Part shown: positions 30,220 through 39,433 of the stretch, piece by piece
How positions within the stretch are numbered: position 1 is the first letter of the stretch
Layout of the letters: each line of letters opens with the position of its first letter
Source of the DNA: Sphingomonadaceae bacterium
Lineage (GTDB): Bacteria > Pseudomonadota > Alphaproteobacteria > Sphingomonadales > Sphingomonadaceae
Assembly (NCBI GenBank): GCA_021300355.1
Contig: JAJTEF010000008.1
Span: 1 to 64,000, forward strand
Reading direction: 5' to 3'
DNA length: 64,000 bases
Translations under genes and position numbers: made by a program
Notes under the pieces: model-generated
Seen by the model: the letters and a program-made list of their open reading frames with translations, nothing else
Told to the model about the DNA's origin: nothing
The model's database searches: none

Positions 30220-31787
30220 GCACGATCAATCAAAGCGGTTGGAAGCCCGAAATGGGCAGCGCGGGCGAAGCCGGCCCCGCGACATATACCGGCAACAAGG
30301 CGCTGATGCTGGAAGAGGCGTTGATTTTCGAAATCGGCACGACCGGAACAACGGGCGTTGATCTCGCGGATGCGCCGAAGGTCACGCCGCGCCTTGGCAA
30401 TTTGGCCCGCCATCGCGACATTGGCCTTCCCGGCCTGTCCGAACCCGAAACGGTGCGCCATTACACCCGCCTCAGCCGTCAGAATTATGCCATCGACCTG
30501 GGCTTCTTCCCGCTGGGCAGCTGCACCATGAAGCACAACCCGCGGCTCAACGAAAAAGTCGCGCGGATGGAGGGCTTTGCCGATGTCCATCCGCTGCAGC
30601 CCGTTGAAACGGTGCAAGGCGCATTAGCGGTGATAAACGAGCTGGCGGTTTGGCTGATAAAACTGACCGGCATGCATGCCGTCGCCATGACACCGAAAGC
30701 TGGCGCGCACGGCGAACTGTGCGGTATCCTTGCTATCAAAGCGGCACTCGAAGCGCGCGGCGACCCGCGCAGCGTTATCCTCGTCCCCGAAAGCGCGCAT
30801 GGCACCAACCCTGCCACGGCTGCTTTTGCCGGTTATGCGGTCGAAAATATTCCGGCAACGTCAGAAGGCCGTGTCGACTTGGCGGCGCTGAAGGCGCGGT
30901 TGGGCCCCGATGTTGCTGGCGTGATGATTACCAATCCGAACACGTGTGGCCTCTTCGAGCGGGACATGAAAGCCATCTCAGATGCGGTCCATGCTGCTGG
31001 CGGATATGTATATTGCGATGGCGCGAACTTTAACGCCATCGTTGGCCGGGTGCGTCCGGGCGATCTCGGTATCGATGCGATGCATATCAACCTGCATAAG
31101 ACTTTCTCCACCCCGCATGGCGGTGGTGGTCCGGGTTCGGGGCCGGTCGTTTTATCGGAAGCATTGTCACCTTTTGGTCCGATACCATTTACCGAGCGCC
31201 ACGCAGACGGGCACTATACGTTGGTCGAAGAAGAAACAGCCAGCGCGCGCCATCCGCACAGCTTCGGCCGCATGGTTGCCTTCCATGGCCAAATGGGCAT
31301 GTTCACGCGCGCTTTGTCCTACATCATGTCGCATGGTGCCGATGGTTTGCGTCAGGTGGCCGAAGACGCAGTGTTGAACGCCAATTACATCTTGCGCAGT
31401 CTTGAGGATGTCCTGGATGCGCCCTTTGCGCATAGCGGGCCATGTATGCATGAGGCATTGTTCAGCGATAATGGCTTGGCTGAGGGCTTTTCAACGCTCG
31501 ATATCGCCAAGGGGCTGATTGACGAAGGCTATCACCCGATGACGGTCTATTTCCCGCTCGTCGTGCATGGGGCGATGTTGATTGAGCCAACCGAAACCGA
31601 AAGCAAGGCCACGCTTGACCAGTTTATCGGTGCGATGCGCTCGGTCGTGCAACGGGCGAAGGCCGGGGATCCGATGCTGAAATCTGCACCACATCACGCG
31701 CCACGCCGTCGCTTGGACGAAACCCAGGCTGCGCGAAAGCCCGTGCTCGTATGGCGCGAACCCGAACAGGCGGTTGCGGCGGAATGA
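30216..31787 (+). CDS. gcvPB: Glycine dehydrogenase (decarboxylating) subunit 2
   Basis: A 523-residue PLP-bearing half of the split P protein, which decarboxylates glycine and loads the aminomethyl group on GcvH. The PLP lysine is in [19 protein letters not shown] (near residue 293). Other family stretches are [38 protein letters not shown] and MTNPNTCG-type text ([12 protein letters not shown]). The C-terminus ends in a proline/arginine-rich tail. It overlaps both gcvPA and the following methyltransferase gene by 4 bp, so the five genes form one operon under the riboswitch. Confidence 0.96.
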   Translation: MSTINQSGWKPEMGSAGEAGPATYTGNKALMLEEALIFEIGTTGTTGVDLADAPKVTPRLGNLARHRDIGLPGLSEPETVRHYTRLSRQNYAIDLGFFPLGSCTMKHNPRLNEKVARMEGFADVHPLQPVETVQGALAVINELAVWLIKLTGMHAVAMTPKAGAHGELCGILAIKAALEARGDPRSVILVPESAHGTNPATAAFAGYAVENIPATSEGRVDLAALKARLGPDVAGVMITNPNTCGLFERDMKAISDAVHAAGGYVYCDGANFNAIVGRVRPGDLGIDAMHINLHKTFSTPHGGGGPGSGPVVLSEALSPFGPIPFTERHADGHYTLVEEETASARHPHSFGRMVAFHGQMGMFTRALSYIMSHGADGLRQVAEDAVLNANYILRSLEDVLDAPFAHSGPCMHEALFSDNGLAEGFSTLDIAKGLIDEGYHPMTVYFPLVVHGAMLIEPTETESKATLDQFIGAMRSVVQRAKAGDPMLKSAPHHAPRRRLDETQAARKPVLVWREPEQAVAAE

Positions 31788-32413
31788 CCACGCCGCAGCC
31801 CTTTGTGTTTGAGAGCGGCCCCGAGGTAAAGCGGTACGCGCCAGCGACGGTGCGTAACCGCGATGCGATAGCGGAGGCACTTGCAACATTGCTACCCGAC
31901 CGCGGGCTCGTGCTCGAAATCGCGAGTGGCACGGGCGAACATGTGGTGCACTTTGCCAAGCTGTTCCCTGCGTTGACATGGCAGCCGACCGACCCCGATC
32001 CCATTGCTGTGGCGTCGATTGACGCGTGGCGTGCGGACGAGAATGCGGCGAATGCATTGCCTGCGATGTTGCTGGATGCCGCGTCCGACTGGCCCATGAC
32101 GCAGGCCAATGCGGTGCTGTGCATCAATATGTTACATATCAGCCCATGGGCGGCCACGGTCGGGTTGCTGCGCAATGCAGCCCGAACGCTTGGCCCGTCC
32201 GAGCCGCTGTGCATTTATGGGCCATTCCGTCAGCGCGATGTTCCCCTCGCGCAGAGCAATGCTGCATTTGATGCGTCATTGCGCCAACAAAACCCCGAAT
32301 GGGGCCTTCGTACTGTCGAGGACCTGATCGACACAGCTGGTGAAATAGGCTTGCGCCTCGACCAGATCGTGGAAATGCCCGCCAACAATCTGCTGCTTGT
32401 ATTCCGCGCCTAG
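31784..32413 (+). CDS. DUF938 family SAM-dependent methyltransferase
   Basis: A 209-residue class I methyltransferase-like protein. The SAM-binding loop is LVLEIASGTGEHVVHFA near residue 35, followed by the acidic strand end PTDPDP, and INMLHISPWAA, GPFRQRD and SNAAFDASLRQQNPEWG, which mark DUF938. Its substrate is unknown. It overlaps gcvPB by 4 bp and is therefore likely expressed with the glycine cleavage genes under riboswitch control, a link of unknown meaning. Its TAG stop codon is formed at the left end of the 205-bp inverted-repeat element. Confidence 0.85.
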   Translation: MTTPQPFVFESGPEVKRYAPATVRNRDAIAEALATLLPDRGLVLEIASGTGEHVVHFAKLFPALTWQPTDPDPIAVASIDAWRADENAANALPAMLLDAASDWPMTQANAVLCINMLHISPWAATVGLLRNAARTLGPSEPLCIYGPFRQRDVPLAQSNAAFDASLRQQNPEWGLRTVEDLIDTAGEIGLRLDQIVEMPANNLLLVFRA

Positions 32414-32617
32414 GGTCAGGGCCTATTAAATGCACCCTCGCGGCGTCAAAATGGCAAAGATATCGAAGCCATTTTGGCGTCCTTCGGATTTGACCCATAT
32501 TGTCCATCGCCGCGTTGGCAAGCTTGGACTTAGAACCACTAAGTCCGACGCTTACCGCCTTGCACTGAACAATATGGCCTCAAACCGCGATGGTGCATTT
32601 AATAGGTCCTGACCCTA
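32411..32617. mobile_element. 205-bp MITE-like element with 32-bp terminal inverted repeats
   Basis: The left end (32412-32443, AGGGTCAGGGCCTATTAAAT...) and right end (32585-32616) match as inverted repeats at 30 of 32 positions. Both ends are flanked by TA (32411-32412 and 32616-32617), as for elements that duplicate a TA target (IS630/Tc1-mariner type). The interior holds further inverted repeats: GTCAAAATGGC with GCCATTTTGGC (about 32445-32479), GGACTTAG with CTAAGTCC (about 32526-32547), and CCATATTGT with ACAATATGG. There is no transposase, so it would be non-autonomous; the one interior reading frame (about 60 codons) looks like chance. It exactly fills the gap between two convergent genes. 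Confidence 0.75.
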
Positions 32618-33895
32618 AATTAGCAAGCCAACGGCGTGAATGACGATGCCCGCCATGCCGCCGACCAATGTTCCGTTAATGCGGATGAATTGGAGGTCGC
32701 TGCCCACGGCATTTTCGACGCGGTCGGTGATGGTTGAGGCGTCCCAGCGGGCCACAGTATCGGAAACGAGCGTCACGATATTATCGCCGTAATTTTCGGT
32801 GGTGCCGACAATCGCGCGGCGCGCGAAGCGGTTGATTTGCAGCTTTAGGCCTGAATCTTCCTGAAGCCTGCCGCCAAGCTTTATCAGGGCGTCGCCAAAG
32901 CTGCCCGCGAGCGCGGCGTCGGGGTTGCGTGCAGCCTTTAACAAGCCATCACGGCCTTGGTCCCACAGGCTGTTGATCCATTTGCCCATCGCGGGGTTTT
33001 CGAGCAACTGCCCCTTCCAATGCGCGACCTTCGCCTGCAATTCCTTGTCATGGCGTAGATCGTGCGCCAGTTTGGCGAGGCCCTCTTCGCCCTTTTCCCG
33101 TAAAGGGTGATCTGGGTCTTCCGCCATTTCGTGCAGCAGCTTATTGAGGCCGTTGACGATGGCGTTCGCCAATTTGTCGTCAAGGCCAGTCCAGCGCATG
33201 ATGGTGTTGGCGCGTTCCTCCACCATTTGGCGAATGAGATGCTCATTGGCCTCCAGCGTGGCCGAGGCCCATTTGATGATGCCGTCGAGCACAGGAATAT
33301 GCCGGCGCTCGCGGATCATCGCGGTCAACAATTGGCCAAGCAGGGGCGCAATATCGAGCTTGTCGAGCTGCTTGCGGATCGCGCCTTTGGCCACACCACC
33401 GAGCCGTTCATCATCCAGCGCGGCGATGATATCACCCAACAGGCGCGAGGCACCTATGCGCATGCGGCCTTCGCCGCCGGCAGGTGCGCTCAAAAACTTG
33501 CCCATGGCACCCGCGACATCCATGCGCTGCACGCGGCGCGCGACAACCTTGGTCGTCAGAAAGTTGGTGCGCAGAAAGCTCGCAAGCGTGCGGCCAAGCC
33601 GTTCTTTATTGTTCGGAATGATCGCAGTGTGCGGAATGGGGATGCCAAGCGGGTGGCGGAACAGGGCGGTGACCGCAAACCAGTCCGCCAGGCCGCCGAC
33701 CATGCCAGCCTCTGCAAAGGCGCGCAGAAAGCCCCAATAGCCATCATAACGCGTTTCCATATATTTGCCGAAGACGAACAAAGCGGCCATCGCCAACAGC
33801 AAGGCCGTGGCGATAATCCGCATTTGACGCAGTTCAGCGTCGCGCTCGGCGTAACGGATTTTCTCCGACTGTCCCAGTTTATCGGCAGATTTCAC
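32615..33895 (-). CDS. DUF445 family membrane protein
   Basis: A 426-residue protein of the DUF445 (YjiN) family. A transmembrane helix lies near residues 26-44 (IIATALLLAMAALFVFG), followed by the characteristic FAEAGMVGGLADWFAVTALFRHPLGIPIPHTAIIP region (read in parts), a long helical middle, and a closing hydrophobic segment RINGTLVGGMAGIVIHAVGLLI. Function is unknown; the family is widespread in envelope-related contexts. The start is GTG at 33895; ATG at residue 25 is an alternative. The stop codon lies at the right end of the 205-bp element. It follows the RND pump gene by 43 bp on the same strand. Confidence 0.85.
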   Translation of the reverse strand: MKSADKLGQSEKIRYAERDAELRQMRIIATALLLAMAALFVFGKYMETRYDGYWGFLRAFAEAGMVGGLADWFAVTALFRHPLGIPIPHTAIIPNNKERLGRTLASFLRTNFLTTKVVARRVQRMDVAGAMGKFLSAPAGGEGRMRIGASRLLGDIIAALDDERLGGVAKGAIRKQLDKLDIAPLLGQLLTAMIRERRHIPVLDGIIKWASATLEANEHLIRQMVEERANTIMRWTGLDDKLANAIVNGLNKLLHEMAEDPDHPLREKGEEGLAKLAHDLRHDKELQAKVAHWKGQLLENPAMGKWINSLWDQGRDGLLKAARNPDAALAGSFGDALIKLGGRLQEDSGLKLQINRFARRAIVGTTENYGDNIVTLVSDTVARWDASTITDRVENAVGSDLQFIRINGTLVGGMAGIVIHAVGLLI

Positions 33896-33938
33896 ATCAC
33901 TGCCTTAGCCAAGGCCTGCCAAGCTGCCAAGTAAAGCG

Positions 33939-36900
33939 TCACTCCGCAGGCTGAAGCCCGCCGAGGTCGTCCTTGCCCGCTGTTTTGCCAGTTGCCTTTG
34001 CAGGCGTGGCGACGGGCGGAGCGACATCTTCGCCATGCTTGTCGGGATCATAGGTCAGCAACCGCGTGCGCAACCATGGACCAACGCGCTTTTCAAAACC
34101 ATCGGCAAGGCTGAAGCCCGCAGGAACGATCAGCAACGTTAGCAAGGTCGAAACGATCAGGCCGCCGATCACGACGGTGCCCATTGGCGAGCGCCACTGG
34201 CCGTCGCCGCCGAGCGAGAGCGCGGTTGGCACCATGCCAGCGGTCATCGCGACCGTGGTCATAACGATTGGCTGGGCACGCTTATGACCGGCTTCCATGA
34301 TGGCTTGGAACTTGGGAACGCCGCGCGCCATTTCCTCAATCGCAAAGTCGATCAGCAGAATGGAGTTTTTCGCAACGATACCAAACAGCATCAATATACC
34401 GATGAACACAGGCATGGAGATTGGCTGTCCAACAAGGCCAAGGGCGATCAAACCACCCAATGGAGCCAAGAGCAGCGAACCCATATTGACCAAAGGCGAC
34501 ATGAAGCGATGGTACAAAAGCACCAGCACCGCGAACACCAGCAAGGTTCCGGAAATCAGCGCCACGAGGAAGTCGCCCTGCATTTCCTGTTCCCATTCCT
34601 GACTGCCAAAGGGTGCGCGCGACACGCCCGTAGGCAGATTTTTCATGATGGGAAGGTTGTTGATCTTTGCGTCCGCAACCGATGACACAATGCCAGGGGC
34701 AAAATCCGCGCCGATAAAGATACGGAAATTCTGGTTCCGGCGTTGGACCGATGTTGGGCCAGCACCGAAGCTGATGTCCGCCACACGGGATAGTGGAACA
34801 GACCCACCACTCGCCAATGGCACCGGCAAGTTGCGGATGACATCCAAGTCCTGACGCGATTCCTTCGCAAGCATCACGCGGATCGGGATTTGACGGTCAG
34901 ACAGCGAAAATTTTGCGCTATTCTGGTCAATGTCACCCAACGTCGCAACGCGGATTGTCTGGCTCAGCGCGACGGTTGATACGCCAAGTTGTGACGCAAG
35001 GTCATTACGCGGCGTTATGATCAATTCGGGACGCTGCAAATCAGCGGAAATACGCGGCGCGCGCAGTTCGGGCAGCGTCTTCATCTGCTCCACAAGCGTT
35101 GCCGCTGTCCGGTCCAGCATTTTGGGGTCTGATCCGGACAACATGACCGAAACGTCGCGACCTGAACCGCCGCCGCCGCCGCCCGGGCCATTCGCCTGAA
35201 ACGTGACGCGTGCGTCGGCGATTTTTGTGAGCAAGGGTGTCAGATCTTCTTCAAACTGTTGGCTGGTCCGCGCACGGTCTTCATGCAAAGTGATGAACAT
35301 GCTAGCGCCGCCTTCGCGCATGCTTTGAAGGGCGGTTTTTACCTCCGGCTGCTTTTCGATAATCGCAGCAGCCTCATTGGCCACTTCGCGGGTCCGCTCA
35401 AGCGTCGTGCCCGGAACCATTTCAATACGCACACGGCTGAAATCGGTATTGCCGTCGGGGAAGAACTGCTTTGGCAGGATGATTAACAACGCGACGGTCA
35501 GGCCCAAAGCGGCTGCGCCAATACCCATCATCCAGCGGCGATGGCCAAGCGACCAGCGCAGGATCTTCATATACCGGTCTATCCAGCTCGCCTCGCCATG
35601 TTCGGCCATGCCGTCGGATTTGAGGAAATAAGCGGCGATCATCGGCGTAATCATACGCGCGACGGCAAGGCTCATGAGCACCGACGCCACAACGGTCAGG
35701 CCGAAATTTTTGAAGAATTGTCCCGCGACACCGGGCATCAAACCAACGGGCAGGAACACCGCGACAATCGAGAATGTGGTGGCAACCACGGCAAGCCCGA
35801 TTTCGTCGGCCGCATCAATTGACGCCTGATAGGCGGATTTGCCCATGCGCATGTGCCGGACGATATTTTCAATTTCCACGATCGCGTCATCCACCAGCAC
35901 CCCGGCAACAAGGCCAAGCGCGAGCAGCGACATGGTGTTGAGCGTAAAGCCCAACAGGTCCAGGAACCAGAAAGTCGGAATAGCGGACAGCGGAATGGCA
36001 ATCGCGGAAATGATCGTCGCACGCCAATCGCGCAGGAAGAGGAACACAACGACGATGGCGAGCAATGCGCCTTCAATCATCGCCGCCATTGAGCTTTTAT
36101 ATTGGCCCTTGGTGTAATCGACGCTGTTGAACAAAGTGATGAAATTCACACCGGGATTTTCTTTTTCGATCTCGGCGATTTTGACCATCGCGTTGTCAAA
36201 GACCGTGACGTCGGACGCACCCTTGGCACGTGACATACCAAAGGTGACGACCTGCTTGCCGCCGGCAAATGCCATGGACCTCTGTTCGCTGAAGCCATCA
36301 GTGACCTCGGCAACGTCGGCGAGCTTAATCGAACGACCGCCGCCAAGGCTGATTTGCGTTTGGCTTAAGGCGAACGCATCGGTTGCGTTGCCAAGCACGC
36401 GCACCGACTGGCGCGATCCTGCGATTTGCGATTGTCCGCCCGACGCGTTGACATTTTGCTGACGCAGGACGCTGTTGATCTGGCTTGCGGTTACGCCAAG
36501 AGACTGCATCTTGGCAGGGTCAAGAACGATACGAATTTCACGGTTTACGCCGCCATTTCGGCTAACTGACGCCATGCCTTCAACCGACAGTAACCGCCGG
36601 GCGACGGTATCATCGACAAACCAGCTGAGTTGCTCAAGCGTCATATCACTGGCTTCGACCGCGAAATAGGCGATCGGGTCGCTGGATGTTGCGACCTTGA
36701 AAATCTGCGGCTCCAAAATGCCGTCGGGCAAGTCGCTGCGGATTTGGTCGACAGCATTTTTGACTTCGCTGACCGCCGCATTGATGTCGTCGCCAATTTC
36801 GAATTCGGCGCTGACCGTCGTGTTGCCTTCGCTTGAGCTGGCATCGATGTTGCGCACACCCTGAACACTGCGGATCGCGGATTCGACCTTTTGGGTGATC

Positions 36901-37094
36901 TGCGTTGTGATTTCGGTCGGCGCTGCGCCAGGCTGAGAAATCGACACAACGACAACGGGGAATTCGATGTCAGGATCGTTCTGCACGTCCATATTCATGA
37001 ACGACATGATGCCCGCAATGGTGAGCGCGACGAACAAAACAATCGGAACCACCGGGTTCCGGATGGACCATGCGGATATGTTATTTAAATTCAT
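33939..37094 (-). CDS. RND-family efflux pump, inner-membrane subunit
   Basis: A 1051-residue resistance-nodulation-division transporter that exports substrates using the proton gradient. It begins with a helix containing NPVVPIVLFVALTIAG. The proton-relay aspartates are in GLVAGVLVDDAIVEIENI (near residue 400) in TM4. Two large periplasmic loops flank the duplicated 6+6 helix layout; FFPDGNTDF-type and LMLFGIVAKNSILLIDFA sequences mark the second half. It resembles AcrB/MexF-type drug pumps (HAE1 group); substrate cannot be told. Transcribed after the adaptor gene with a 26-bp gap. No TolC-type outer-membrane gene is in the window. Confidence 0.93.
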   Translation of the reverse strand: MNLNNISAWSIRNPVVPIVLFVALTIAGIMSFMNMDVQNDPDIEFPVVVVSISQPGAAPTEITTQITQKVESAIRSVQGVRNIDASSSEGNTTVSAEFEIGDDINAAVSEVKNAVDQIRSDLPDGILEPQIFKVATSSDPIAYFAVEASDMTLEQLSWFVDDTVARRLLSVEGMASVSRNGGVNREIRIVLDPAKMQSLGVTASQINSVLRQQNVNASGGQSQIAGSRQSVRVLGNATDAFALSQTQISLGGGRSIKLADVAEVTDGFSEQRSMAFAGGKQVVTFGMSRAKGASDVTVFDNAMVKIAEIEKENPGVNFITLFNSVDYTKGQYKSSMAAMIEGALLAIVVVFLFLRDWRATIISAIAIPLSAIPTFWFLDLLGFTLNTMSLLALGLVAGVLVDDAIVEIENIVRHMRMGKSAYQASIDAADEIGLAVVATTFSIVAVFLPVGLMPGVAGQFFKNFGLTVVASVLMSLAVARMITPMIAAYFLKSDGMAEHGEASWIDRYMKILRWSLGHRRWMMGIGAAALGLTVALLIILPKQFFPDGNTDFSRVRIEMVPGTTLERTREVANEAAAIIEKQPEVKTALQSMREGGASMFITLHEDRARTSQQFEEDLTPLLTKIADARVTFQANGPGGGGGGSGRDVSVMLSGSDPKMLDRTAATLVEQMKTLPELRAPRISADLQRPELIITPRNDLASQLGVSTVALSQTIRVATLGDIDQNSAKFSLSDRQIPIRVMLAKESRQDLDVIRNLPVPLASGGSVPLSRVADISFGAGPTSVQRRNQNFRIFIGADFAPGIVSSVADAKINNLPIMKNLPTGVSRAPFGSQEWEQEMQGDFLVALISGTLLVFAVLVLLYHRFMSPLVNMGSLLLAPLGGLIALGLVGQPISMPVFIGILMLFGIVAKNSILLIDFAIEEMARGVPKFQAIMEAGHKRAQPIVMTTVAMTAGMVPTALSLGGDGQWRSPMGTVVIGGLIVSTLLTLLIVPAGFSLADGFEKRVGPWLRTRLLTYDPDKHGEDVAPPVATPAKATGKTAGKDDLGGLQPAE

Positions 37095-37120
37095 GATTTA
37101 TATCCCGACAGGTCCAAAAC

Positions 37121-38296
37121 TTACTGCTTTTTCAAAAGCTTGGGATTGATCGTTTCGCCTGGATTGAGGAAGCCACCAGCGTACAAAACGACGCGTTCGG
37201 TGCCATCAAGACCCTGTTCGATAATCAAACCATTTGCCGTCACGGAACCGACCTTCACGGGGCGTTGCTGTACCTTGTTACCCTTGCCAACAATATAGAC
37301 AAAGCTGCCTTCACGGCCAGTTTGCACCGCGGATTCGGGCAGAACCGGTGCAGTCATCGCGCCTGCCTTAATCTCGACCGACGCAAAGCCGCCCGGACGC
37401 AATGCTGTGTCAAAAGGCAGTGCGATACGCGCCATGCCCTGACGGCTTTGGGCATCAATCATCGGCGCAATCTGCCAGATGCTGCCGTTGAAGGCACGAT
37501 CTGTCCCGACTGGCGTGACGGTCGCAGGGACACCGACTGCAACTTGACCGAGATCATCTTCGCTTAACTTTGCCTGCAGCTCCAGCTCGCCATCTTTGGC
37601 GATGCGGAACAGGATTCCGCTGCCTGCCGATACCGTTTGACCGGGTTCGACTTTGCGTTCCAGTACATAACCGGAAACCGGTGCGCGGACATCAAGCCGT
37701 GCGTTGCGCGCACGGGTTTCGGCAAGCTGCGCATTGGCGACGTTAACGCGCGCACGTGTCGCATCGCGTGTTGCTGTCTTGCGATCGACATCTGCTTTTG
37801 AAATGAAGCCGCGCTCAACAAGCTGCATCGCACGTTCGAGTTCATTTTGCGCGAGTTGAAGGTCTGCGCGCGCGACACCAATTTGTGCCTCAAGCGCGGC
37901 GGCTTGTTGTGTCTGGACCGAGCGGTCAACGCTCACGAGAACCTGACCTTGGCGCACCCATTCACCAGCATCGACATATACCTGAAGCACGCGTCCGCCT
38001 TCGCCAACGACACCAACGGGAATTTCGCGGCGTGCGGCCAGCGTGCCCGTCGCGTTAATGGCGCGCACAACAGAATCGCGACCAGGGGCAACCACGGTAA
38101 CGGTTTGCGCTTGGCCTGCCTTGTCGGCGTCCGTCGGTGCCGCGGTGCTGCTGCCAAAGAAATAATAAGCGGCGCCCGCAACGGCCAAAATTGCGACAAC
38201 AATCAGCGCGATGTTCCGCCGACGCCGATTGCGTTCTGCGTTATCCACCACCACATCGCTACCCAGCGAACTGCTCAAAGTTGTTTCGTAATTCAT
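37121..38296 (-). CDS. RND efflux periplasmic adaptor (membrane fusion protein)
   Basis: A 391-residue HlyD/AcrA-type adaptor. A cytoplasmic segment is followed by one membrane helix (NIALIVVAILAVAGAAYYFFG). The lipoyl halves are EVGEGGRVLQVYVDAGEWVRQGQVL-type (GVVGEGGRVLQVYVDAGEW) and LDVRAPVSGYVLERKVEPGQTV, separated by a coiled coil (QAAALEAQIGVARADLQLAQNELERA, read in parts). The beta-barrel and membrane-proximal domains follow. It is anchored by a helix rather than a lipid. The start at 38296 (MNYETTL) is preferred over an in-frame upstream codon at 38341. The partner pump gene follows directly. Confidence 0.92.
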   Translation of the reverse strand: MNYETTLSSSLGSDVVVDNAERNRRRRNIALIVVAILAVAGAAYYFFGSSTAAPTDADKAGQAQTVTVVAPGRDSVVRAINATGTLAARREIPVGVVGEGGRVLQVYVDAGEWVRQGQVLVSVDRSVQTQQAAALEAQIGVARADLQLAQNELERAMQLVERGFISKADVDRKTATRDATRARVNVANAQLAETRARNARLDVRAPVSGYVLERKVEPGQTVSAGSGILFRIAKDGELELQAKLSEDDLGQVAVGVPATVTPVGTDRAFNGSIWQIAPMIDAQSRQGMARIALPFDTALRPGGFASVEIKAGAMTAPVLPESAVQTGREGSFVYIVGKGNKVQQRPVKVGSVTANGLIIEQGLDGTERVVLYAGGFLNPGETINPKLLKKQ

Positions 38297-38554
38297 ACCG
38301 ATGTTCCAAATTCTGTCGCGGGCGCGCGTTACGCAACCCAATGTTTTTATAGCGGAGCTGTATTACCTTAATAAGTCACTGCCTGCAAGCAGCAGAATAC
38401 CAACAGCTAAACCGCCTTATTGGTCCCTATACGATAGTGGAAAAGCTTGTCCGCAACAATAGGAACTGTCGTCGATATGTTTCGACGAACAACAGTAAAG
38501 GACAGCCAGAACAATCACTGCACCAAAAAGAAGCCATGATCCGTGCGCACGAAA

Positions 38555-38575
38555 AACCCCGCACAAGGCGGGGTT
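38555..38575 (-). terminator. Rho-independent terminator of sciP
   Basis: AACCCCGC (38555-38562) and GCGGGGTT (38568-38575) form a perfect 8-bp stem with a 5-nt loop. On the minus strand the stem runs straight into TTTTTC, the expected U-tract, 31 bp past the sciP stop. The 258 bp between here and the adaptor gene hold no gene that I can support; they must carry the promoter of the efflux operon. Confidence 0.85.
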
Positions 38576-38606
38576 GGTCTTTTCGCTGGCAATTGAAGAC
38601 GCGCGG

Positions 38607-38906
38607 TCAGTATTTCTGCTGACGCTCATACAAGTCGCGATAATGCTGAATACGGGTTACGCGCAGGCCGGGCATACCCGACCGGTCGACTGCCCGCTGC
38701 CACGACGCAAATTCTTCGAGCGTCAGATCATAGCGTTCGCACACGTCATTGATGGACAATAGCCCGCCATTTACCGCAGCGACCACTTCCGCTTTGCGGC
38801 GGACAACCCACCGCGTTGTGCCGGGGGGTGGCAAGCTGTCCAACGTGAGCGGTTCGCCCAATGGACCAATGACCTGCGCTGGACGGAATTTCTGGTTCTC
38901 AATCAT
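38607..38906 (-). CDS. sciP: SciP, CtrA-inhibitory cell-cycle regulator (DUF1153)
   Basis: A 99-residue helix-turn-helix protein. It contains AQVIGPLGEPLTLDSLPPP and then TTRWVVRRKAEVVAAVNGGLL, near-identical to SciP of other alphaproteobacteria, followed by INDVCERYDLTLEEFASWQRAVDR. In Caulobacter SciP represses CtrA-activated genes in swarmer cells by binding CtrA. The start at 38906 (MIENQKF) matches the family; AGGA lies 8 nt upstream. A strong terminator follows the gene. It supports an alphaproteobacterial origin. Confidence 0.95.
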   Translation of the reverse strand: MIENQKFRPAQVIGPLGEPLTLDSLPPPGTTRWVVRRKAEVVAAVNGGLLSINDVCERYDLTLEEFASWQRAVDRSGMPGLRVTRIQHYRDLYERQQKY

Positions 38907-39433
38907 GATTTTTTCCTGCTCCATGCCCCGCCAGGGTTAACTCGGTTCCTGTTGCATCGATAGGTAGGAGGCGGCCTTTGATATTGCCTAAAGCAGTTTG
39001 GTAAACAGGTGGTTTATCCGTTTTTTCTGGTCCGGATTTTTGCCAAAATGAGCCCCCCACCGCGCGTTCGGCATTGGGGGCCGCCGCGAAACAGTGAATT
39101 CGGGCAGCGAGATCGTCGGGTTCCGGCGCGCCACATTGATCGGCCTGGTGAAGGAACCGGACCGTCCGGCTGTTCGCTTGACGCAAGCGGGCAGCATCAA
39201 GGGCGGATTGCCTGTCCTTCCGGCTGATATCCGAATCGTGGCGTAACGCGTGATGGGGAAAATTCATTTCCATGGCGCTGTTATAGCACCAGATGTTCTA
39301 ACAATGGGTAAAGGCGATCTTCAAAGAATGTTAGGCAAGGTTAACAGCCATGCGACCTCTCCGTTCGCGGTCCCGCGTGGATTCTTACGGAAAACTGGCT
39401 TTTGGAAGTTCAAGCCATTAGGGAGGCAGGCAC
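38907..39433. other. 527-bp sciP-mnmA intergenic region
   Basis: No convincing gene fills this divergent gap except one possible short plus-strand frame (39094-39246). Two GTTAAC half-sites of the CtrA type occur, at 38937 just upstream of sciP and near 39340 upstream of mnmA; the second has a TTAG six bases before it but not a full TTAA-N7-TTAA site. The stretch from 39255 to 39433 is AT-richer and probably carries the mnmA promoter. Confidence 0.4.
39094..39246 (+). CDS. Possible small protein of 50 residues
   Basis: A GTG-started frame gives a basic 50-residue peptide (NSGSEIVGFRRATLIGLVK, ending LPVLPADIRIVA). Codon use looks like that of the neighbouring genes, with many G/C third positions. 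The upstream Shine-Dalgarno sequence is poor (a GGGGG stretch too far away), and I recognise no domain. It may be the remnant of a longer gene. Low confidence. Confidence 0.25.
   Translation: MNSGSEIVGFRRATLIGLVKEPDRPAVRLTQAGSIKGGLPVLPADIRIVA

Noticed and set aside
32430..32612. 60-codon frame inside the 205-bp element
   Set aside because: It is built from the inverted repeats and hairpins; no ribosome site and no transposase features.
38417..38629. Minus-strand frame with one hydrophobic segment downstream of sciP
   Set aside because: It overlaps the end of sciP and runs through its terminator hairpin, so it is unlikely to be translated.
39328..39346. CtrA site upstream of mnmA
   Set aside because: Only a TTAG six bases from GTTAAC is present; the full TTAA-N7-TTAA pattern is missing, so I keep it as a half-site only.
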